From NCBI RefSeq assembly GCF_914271545.1, contig NZ_CAJZAH010000002.1, positions 868,001 through 932,000 on the forward strand: a DNA stretch of 64,000 nt, read 5' to 3'. The DNA comes from Cupriavidus respiraculi. GTDB taxonomy: Bacteria; Pseudomonadota; Gammaproteobacteria; Burkholderiales; Burkholderiaceae. Both the position numbers and the translations under genes were made by a program. Under the pieces are notes generated by a model. It saw only the letters and a list, made by a program, of their open reading frames with translations, was not told the origin of the DNA and made no database searches. Shown piece by piece: positions 58,916 to 64,000 of this stretch (its first letter is position 1; every line of letters starts with the position of its first letter).

Positions 58916-59939
58916 GTTCGATCTCCTCCACCACCACGCCCTGCTGCTGCAGATATTCCATGGCCGCCTTCACATCGGCCGGTTCCCCGGTGGCCATGAT
59001 GGCCAGCGAGCCGAACGCCTGGCCCTGGATCTCGTCGATATGGCCATGCAGGATATTGAAGTCCAGCCCATAGCGGCGGATGGCCTGGGCCAGCACGGGC
59101 TGGTCCACGCCCTCGCCGGTGAAGGCCAGCCGATATACATGGTCGCGGCCGTTGCCGAGCCGGCTTTCCACGCGCTTGAGCACGCTTTGCGGCAGCTCCT
59201 GCGCGATGACGTCGCCGATCATGGCGCGGGTGACTTCGTGCTGCGGGCGCAGGAACACGTCGATGACGCGGCCCTGCTCGACCACGCGGCCGGACTCGAG
59301 CACCGCCACGCGGTCGCAGACCTGCTTGATCACTTCCATCTGGTGCGTGATCAGCACGATGGTCAGGCCCAGCTCGCGATTGATCTTCTTGAGCAGATCC
59401 AGGATGGCCCGCGTCGTTTCCGGATCCAGCGCCGAGGTGGCTTCGTCCGACAGCAGTACCTTGGGCTTGGACGCCAGCGCGCGCGCAATGCCCACGCGCT
59501 GCTTCTGGCCGCCGCTGATCTGCGACGGGTAGCGATCCTTGAGCGCGGTCAGGCCGACCAGGTCGAGCAAAGGCAGGACGGTGGCGGCGATGGTGTCCCG
59601 ACTCTGGCCGGCCAGCTCCAGCGGCAGCGCCACGTTCTCATAGACCGTGCGCGAGGACAGCAGGTTGAAGTGCTGGAAGATCATGCCGATGTCGCGGCGG
59701 GCGCGGCGCAGGGCATCGTTGTCCAGCGTGGTCAGGTCCTGGCCGTCGACCACGACGCGGCCATCGGTGGGCCGGTTGAGCAGGTTGATGGCGCGCACCA
59801 GGGTGCTCTTGCCCGCGCCGCTTCGGCCGATGATGCCGAAGACCTCGCCCGCCGCAATGGACAGGCTCACATCCCGCAGCGCATGCACATCCCCCGACCC
59901 GCCGGGAAAACGCTGCGACAGACCTTGCAGTTCGATCAT
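58905..59939 (-). CDS. metN: Methionine ABC transporter ATP-binding protein
   Basis: 344 residues. Start [23 protein letters not shown], Walker [10 protein letters not shown] near 39, signature ISGGQKQR near 145, Walker [13 protein letters not shown] near 162. The C-terminal NIL domain (about 270-340), which binds methionine and shuts the pump, is present ([17 protein letters not shown]). The ATG at 59939 lacks a clear Shine-Dalgarno and lies just after a leader hairpin. Confidence 0.95.
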   Translation of the reverse strand: MIELQGLSQRFPGGSGDVHALRDVSLSIAAGEVFGIIGRSGAGKSTLVRAINLLNRPTDGRVVVDGQDLTTLDNDALRRARRDIGMIFQHFNLLSSRTVYENVALPLELAGQSRDTIAATVLPLLDLVGLTALKDRYPSQISGGQKQRVGIARALASKPKVLLSDEATSALDPETTRAILDLLKKINRELGLTIVLITHQMEVIKQVCDRVAVLESGRVVEQGRVIDVFLRPQHEVTRAMIGDVIAQELPQSVLKRVESRLGNGRDHVYRLAFTGEGVDQPVLAQAIRRYGLDFNILHGHIDEIQGQAFGSLAIMATGEPADVKAAMEYLQQQGVVVEEIEHVV

Positions 59940-59947
59940 GAGAAGGC

Positions 59948-60030
59948 GAAAAGAAAACGGCAACAGGCGAGATTTGGGGTCTCCAGCGCTGTTGCCGCAT
60001 TTTTATGTTCTTGTGGAAGCGTGCATTTTA
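59948..60030 (-). promoter_or_regulatory. metNIQ leader with -10 box and terminator-like hairpin
   Basis: On the minus strand: TAAAAT (60030-60025) as -10, then stem CGGCAACAG (59997-59989) with CTGTTGCCG (59966-59958), a small inner GAGA/TCTC stem, then TTTTCTTTT (59957-59949). metN starts 9 bp later. The layout is that of an attenuator or terminator in the leader. I see no known SAM riboswitch in the short leader. Confidence 0.65.
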
Positions 60031-60130
60031 AGCGATCCGCTTCATGCCAGAAACGACTTTTTACCGATGTCCTTAGAAGTACAGGGAATATAGACGGCCT
60101 GAGAGGCCACTTTCGACGCCGGCCGGCGCC

Positions 60131-60958
60131 TCAGGCGCCACACCAGGCAGGCGGGCGCTTGTCCAGGAACGCCTGGACACCCTCCAGCGCGGCGTCGTCC
60201 ATCATGTTGCAGGCCATGGTCTGGCCGGCGAGCTGGTAGGCCGCCTCGACGCCCATTTCCAGCTGGCGGTAGAACAGCCCCTTGCCCGCCGCGATGGCCG
60301 CGGCCGGCTTGGCCAGGATGGCCGCGGCCAGTCGCGCGACCTCGGCATCCAGTTCCGCGGCCGGCACGACCCGGTTGACCAGCCCGCGCGCCTGGGCCTG
60401 CGCCGCGTCGATCATGTCGCCGGTCAGCAGCATTTCCAGCGCCTGCTTGCGCGGCAGGTTGCGCGACAGCGCCACGCCGGGCGTCGAGCAGAACAGGCCC
60501 AGGTTCACCCCGGACACCGCGAAGCGCGCATCGTCCGCCGCCACGGCCAGATCGCACATCGCCACCAGCTGGCATCCGGCCGCGGTGGCGATGCCGTGCA
60601 CGCGCGCGATGACCGGCTGCGGCATGCGCTGGATGGCCATCATCATCCGCGTGCAGCGCTCGAACAGGCCGCGGTAGTAGTCGTGCGACGGGTTGGCGCG
60701 CATCTCACGCAGATCGTGGCCGGCACAGAAGGCCTTGCCGGCACCGGCAATCACCACCACCCGCACCGTCGGGTCCTGCGCGTGCCGCGCCAGCGCCGCG
60801 GTCAGCGCGTCGAGCATGGCTTCGGACAACGCGTTGAAGGCATCGGGCCGGTTCATCGTCAGGCGGACTACGCCCGCGCCGTCCCGGCTCTCGCCGACGG
60901 TTTCGGACTGGTTCCCCGCCGCGGCACCCACCACAGCGCCAGCATCGTTCTCGGCCAT
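60131..60958 (-). CDS. Enoyl-CoA hydratase/isomerase family protein
   Basis: 275 residues, crotonase fold. Oxyanion-hole motifs: GKAFCAGHDLREM near 73 and GIATAAGCQLVAMCDLAVA near 121. Only one of the two catalytic Glu residues of true hydratases is apparent, so it could be a hydratase, isomerase or relative; Cys and Ala at these places resemble the EchA10-type group. It lies 10 bp after the deacetylase-like gene and is coupled to it. Confidence 0.87.
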   Translation of the reverse strand: MAENDAGAVVGAAAGNQSETVGESRDGAGVVRLTMNRPDAFNALSEAMLDALTAALARHAQDPTVRVVVIAGAGKAFCAGHDLREMRANPSHDYYRGLFERCTRMMMAIQRMPQPVIARVHGIATAAGCQLVAMCDLAVAADDARFAVSGVNLGLFCSTPGVALSRNLPRKQALEMLLTGDMIDAAQAQARGLVNRVVPAAELDAEVARLAAAILAKPAAAIAAGKGLFYRQLEMGVEAAYQLAGQTMACNMMDDAALEGVQAFLDKRPPAWCGA

Positions 60959-60968
60959 CGCGCCCTCC

Positions 60969-61892
60969 CTAGCCTTCGAGCAGTACCTTCAGATGGGCGA
61001 GCACGCTGCGGCCCAGCGCGCTCAGGTTGTATCCGCCTTCCAGGCAACTGACGATCCGCCCCTGCGCATGGGCGCGGGCCACCGCCATCAGTTCCCCCGT
61101 GATCCAGGCGTAGTCCTGCTCCACCAGGCCCATCTGGCCCAGGTCGTCCTCGCGATGCGCGTCGAAGCCGGCCGAGATGAACAGCATCTGCGGCTTGAAC
61201 TCGTTCAGGCGCGGCAGCCAGATGGTTTCGACCACCTCCCGCACCACCATGCCGTTGCTGTAGGCGGGGAGCGGAATGTTTGACATGTTCGCGGCCACGT
61301 GCTCGGTGCCGCTGTACGGGTAGAACGGATGCTGGAAGAAGCTGCACATCAGCACGCGGGAATCGCCGCGGAAGGCGGCCTCGGTGCCATTGCCGTGGTG
61401 AACGTCGAAATCGATCACGGCCACGCGTTCCAGCCCGTGGGCTTGCAGCGCATGGCGGGCCGCCACGGCCACGTTGTTGTAGAAGCAGAAGCCCATGGCG
61501 CGGTCCGGCTCGGCGTGATGGCCGGGCGGGCGGACGCAGCAGAAGGCATTTTCCAGCTCGCCCGAGATCACGGCGTCGGTGGCCGCCACGGCGGCGCCCG
61601 CCGCATGCACGGCTGCGGCGAGGGTGTGGGCGTTCATCGACGTATCGGGGTCGATCGCGTGATAACCGCTGGCCGGGCTGCATTCGGCCAGCGAGGCGAC
61701 GTAGTCGGGCCGGTGAACGCGTTCGAGCTGCTCCGTGGTGGCCGCCGGCGCTTCGCGCCGGTCCAGCAGCCCGTCGATGCCATGGGAGATCAGATGGTCT
61801 TCGATCGCGGTCAGGCGTTCCGGGCATTCCGGATGGAAGTGTCCCATCTCGTGAAGCAGGAACTCGGGGTGCGTGTAGTAGCCCGTTGGCAT
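60969..61892 (-). CDS. Histone deacetylase-family amidohydrolase
   Basis: 307 residues, arginase/deacetylase fold. Seen: HPECPERLTAI near 20-30, RPPGHHAEPDRAMGFCFYNNVA near 120-141 (in part), zinc ligands in DFDVHHGNGTE near 158 and SAGFDAHREDDLG near 235. Bacterial members remove acetyl groups from acetylpolyamines or acetoin-related substrates. First gene of a two-gene unit with the crotonase-fold protein. Confidence 0.92.
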   Translation of the reverse strand: MPTGYYTHPEFLLHEMGHFHPECPERLTAIEDHLISHGIDGLLDRREAPAATTEQLERVHRPDYVASLAECSPASGYHAIDPDTSMNAHTLAAAVHAAGAAVAATDAVISGELENAFCCVRPPGHHAEPDRAMGFCFYNNVAVAARHALQAHGLERVAVIDFDVHHGNGTEAAFRGDSRVLMCSFFQHPFYPYSGTEHVAANMSNIPLPAYSNGMVVREVVETIWLPRLNEFKPQMLFISAGFDAHREDDLGQMGLVEQDYAWITGELMAVARAHAQGRIVSCLEGGYNLSALGRSVLAHLKVLLEG

Positions 61893-62011
61893 CTTGTTTT
61901 TTCGCGATGTTGTCTCCAGTCGCTACGGTAGCACAGGAGATGGCCGCCGCCGCCCTCGTCCGGACGGCGGGAGGCATCCGCTATACTCGGTCCCGACTTG
62001 CAAAGGACACC

Positions 62012-63127
62012 ATGACCGACATCGAGCGCTCCCTGCGCCGCCCGCTGCTGGGCGCCGCACTCTCCGCTGCCGCCCTGGGCCTGTGTGGCATCTCCCCCAA
62101 CTTGCTCGCCGCCGGCAAACGCCGCGTCAGCATCCGTGAAGAAGAAATCGATCCCGGCCGCTATCGCGCCGACGGCGGCAATGCGCAAGCCCGCGCGTTT
62201 ATCGACGAGATGGTCGTCAGGCACGGTTTCGAGCGCGCCGCGCTCAACGACTGGTTCAGCCAGACCGCCTACTCCGCCACCGTGGCGCGCCTGATCATGC
62301 CGCCCTCGACGCCGGGCCGGAAAAGCTGGCGCGCCTATCGCTCGCGCTTTATCGAGCCGATCCGCATCAACGCCGGCGTGCGCTTCTGGCAGGAGCATCG
62401 CGACACGCTGCGCCGCGCGGAAGCCGAGTTCGGCGTACCGGCCTCGGTCATCGTCGGCATCATCGGCGTCGAAACCATCTACGGCCGCGACATGGGCACG
62501 TTCCGCGTGATGGACTCCCTGTCGACGCTGGCATTCGACTATCCCGACACGCCCAACCGCGCCGCGCGCACCACGCTGTTCCGCAACCAGCTGCAGGACT
62601 ACCTGCTGTGGTGCCGTGAAACCCGCACCGACGTCTTCTCCGTGCTGGGCTCGTATGCCGGCGCGATCGGCATCCCGCAGTTCATGCCGACGAGCCTGCG
62701 CGAGTATGCGCTGGACTACAACGGCGACGGCCGCATCGACCTGCGCAACAGCGCGGTCGACGCCATCGGCAGCGTCGCGCGCTTTCTGCAGCTGCATGGC
62801 TGGGAACCCGGCAGGCCCGTGGCCTGGCGCCTGGGGCAGGACGAGGGCAGCCGCGGCGTAGCGGCCGCCGCGGCGGATGGCGAACCGTGGCCGACGCGGA
62901 CCCTGAACCAGTTGCTCAAGGCGGGACTGCGCGTGGACGAGCCCATCGACATCGCGCGCGAGGGAGAGACGGGCGTGCTGGTGGTCGACCTGCCGACGCC
63001 GGACGCGCCCACCGAGTACATGATCGGCCTGCGCAATTTCTATGTGCTGACGCGGTATAACCGCAGCTTCTTTTATGCGCTGTCGGTGTATCAGCTGGGC
63101 GAGGCGGTGAAGGCGGCGATGGTTTGA
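62012..63127 (+). CDS. mltB: Membrane-bound lytic murein transglycosylase B
   Basis: 371 residues. N-terminal signal with a twin Arg (RSLRRPLLGAALSAAALGL) and no lipobox at its end, so perhaps soluble periplasmic. Catalytic Glu in GIIGVETIYGRDMG near residue 153; GSYAGAIGIPQFMPTSLREYALDYNGDG near 210-237 (in pieces) is typical. It cuts peptidoglycan glycan strands to anhydro ends. AAAGGACACC precedes the ATG; TATACT at 61982-61987 is a possible -10. Confidence 0.93.
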   Translation: MTDIERSLRRPLLGAALSAAALGLCGISPNLLAAGKRRVSIREEEIDPGRYRADGGNAQARAFIDEMVVRHGFERAALNDWFSQTAYSATVARLIMPPSTPGRKSWRAYRSRFIEPIRINAGVRFWQEHRDTLRRAEAEFGVPASVIVGIIGVETIYGRDMGTFRVMDSLSTLAFDYPDTPNRAARTTLFRNQLQDYLLWCRETRTDVFSVLGSYAGAIGIPQFMPTSLREYALDYNGDGRIDLRNSAVDAIGSVARFLQLHGWEPGRPVAWRLGQDEGSRGVAAAAADGEPWPTRTLNQLLKAGLRVDEPIDIAREGETGVLVVDLPTPDAPTEYMIGLRNFYVLTRYNRSFFYALSVYQLGEAVKAAMV

Positions 63128-63156
63128 GGTTTTCTGGCGTCCTGACACCCCATACG

Positions 63157-63185
63157 AAAAAAGCCGCGAAATCCGCGGCTTTTTT
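63157..63185. terminator. Bidirectional terminator between mltB and cysM
   Basis: A-tract, stem GCCGCG, loop AAATC, stem CGCGGC, T-tract. It serves mltB on plus and cysM (ending at 63207) on minus. Confidence 0.92.
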
Positions 63186-63206
63186 CTTGCCCCTGGGAAG
63201 AACCCC

Positions 63207-64000
63207 TCACGCCGGAAACACCCCCGTCGACAGATAGCGGTCGCCGCGGTCGCAGACCACGAACACGATCGTCGCGTTCTCCACCTCTTCGGCAATCCGC
63301 AGCGCCACGCACAGCGCCCCGGCGGCCGAGATGCCGCAGAAGATGCCTTCCTCGCGCGCCATGCGGCGGGCCATATGTTCGGCGTCCGCCTGGCTGACCG
63401 GCTCGGTGCGGTCGACATGCCGGGCATCGTAGATCTTCGGCAGATAGGCCTCGGGCCACTTGCGGATGCCGGGGATCCGCGAGCCTTCCGCCGGCTGCGC
63501 GCCGACGATCTGCACCTGCGGGTTCTGCTCCTTCAGATAGCGCGACACGCCGGTAATGGTGCCGGTGGTCCCCATCGCGGATACGAAATGCGTGATGCGG
63601 CCTTCGGTGTCGCGCCAGATTTCCGGGCCCGTGGTTTCGTAATGCGCCTGCGGATTGTCCGGGTTGGCGAACTGGTCCAGGATGATGCCCTTGCCTTCGC
63701 GCTCCATCGAGTCGGCCAGGTCGCGGGCGTATTCCATGCCGCCCTTGACCGGCGTGAGCACGATCTCGGCGCCATACGCGGCCATGCTCTGGCGGCGCTC
63801 CAGGCTCAAGTCCTCGGGCATGATCAGCACCATGCGGTAGCCGCGAATGGCGGCGGCCATGGCCAGCGCGATCCCGGTATTGCCGGAGGTCGCTTCGATC
63901 AGGGTATCGCCGGGCTTGATGCGGCCACGCGCTTCGGCGCGCGCGATCATCGATACGGCGGGACGGTCCTTGACCGAGCCGGCCGGGTTGTTGCCTTCTA
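63207..64000 (-). CDS. cysM: Cysteine synthase B (partial)
   Basis: The last 264 codons or so; the start lies beyond the right edge of the window. PLP Lys in EGNNPAGSVKDRPAVSM at the visible start, phosphate loop EATSGNTGIALA near 30, GTTGTITGVSRYLKEQNP near 135 and GISAAGALCVALRIA near 212. The PSVKDR-type motif and shorter end match CysM rather than CysK. It makes cysteine or sulfocysteine from O-acetylserine with sulfide or thiosulfate. Confidence 0.93.
   Translation of the reverse strand, partial: EGNNPAGSVKDRPAVSMIARAEARGRIKPGDTLIEATSGNTGIALAMAAAIRGYRMVLIMPEDLSLERRQSMAAYGAEIVLTPVKGGMEYARDLADSMEREGKGIILDQFANPDNPQAHYETTGPEIWRDTEGRITHFVSAMGTTGTITGVSRYLKEQNPQVQIVGAQPAEGSRIPGIRKWPEAYLPKIYDARHVDRTEPVSQADAEHMARRMAREEGIFCGISAAGALCVALRIAEEVENATIVFVVCDRGDRYLSTGVFPA

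Noticed and set aside
59940-60060. SAM riboswitch before metN
   Set aside because: The leader is short and I cannot see the helices and conserved bases of the known SAM classes. Only a terminator-like hairpin is supported.

Overview
The window is GC-rich, densely coded bacterial chromosome from a beta-proteobacterium of the Burkholderiales, most like Cupriavidus/Ralstonia. The evidence is the gene set and gene order: a Bug/TctC solute-binding protein, an intracellular PHB depolymerase with a Cys nucleophile, the rpsP-rimM-trmD-rplS block, yebC-purD-hemF-nadD-rsfS-rlmH-maf-rng, and waaL-msbA beside dnaE. It reads as core and ordinary accessory genome. I see no insertion sequence, prophage, CRISPR array, tRNA, rRNA or replication origin. 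Two genes are cut by the window edges: the Bug protein on the left and cysM on the right.

Layout. 1-4.2 kb: sugar-diacid catabolism (Bug protein, FadR-type regulator, kdgD, ketoglutarate-semialdehyde dehydrogenase), with similar operator-like sites in front of regulator and kdgD. 4.2-7.8 kb (minus): a four-gene OpuC/Osm-type osmoprotectant ABC importer. 8.5-9.5 kb: a pirin. 9.8-14.6 kb: a BmpA-type nucleoside/purine ABC importer (ATPase, two permeases, lipoprotein), then a DUF1232 protein. 15.1-18.4 kb (minus): EamA exporter, an SDR lacking the usual Tyr/Lys, methylglyoxal synthase and quinone oxidoreductase. 18.8-21.1 kb: upp, a 125-bp nested palindromic repeat and a HerA-like ATPase. 21.4-28.9 kb: the long plus-strand housekeeping run from yebC to rng (purine, haem and NAD synthesis, ribosome maturation, RNase G). 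29-31 kb: small lipoproteins (one of the I78 inhibitor type) and an AhpD-like peroxidase. 30.8-39.3 kb: lipopolysaccharide genes (msbA, O-antigen ligase, two glycosyltransferases) tightly interlocked with dnaE. 39.5-43.4 kb: trhO, a CoA-type Nudix hydrolase and the rpsP operon.

43.6-53.5 kb is more accessory: a PQQ-type sugar dehydrogenase, several small envelope proteins including a 51-residue membrane protein, a TM2 protein behind a terminator-like leader, phaZ, a PA0069-type radical SAM protein behind a near-perfect LexA box, a PAS-LuxR regulator, a beta-lactamase-fold protein with altered motifs, and a divergent lrp-dadA pair with direct repeats between them. 53.6-64 kb: acyl-CoA dehydrogenase next to etfBA (fatty-acid oxidation and its electron carrier), the metNIQ methionine importer behind a terminator hairpin, a deacetylase-like gene with an enoyl-CoA hydratase, mltB and the partial cysM.

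I did not find a clearly new multi-gene system. The observations most worth a second look are the LexA box with the radical SAM gene, the hairpin leaders of metN and the TM2 gene, the nested palindromic repeat after upp, the Lys/Ala-rich tail on RsfS, the SDR with a replaced catalytic pair, and the unusual beta-lactamase-like protein. All functions are inferred by reading motifs; no database search was run. Starts were chosen from Shine-Dalgarno sites, signal peptides and family start positions.
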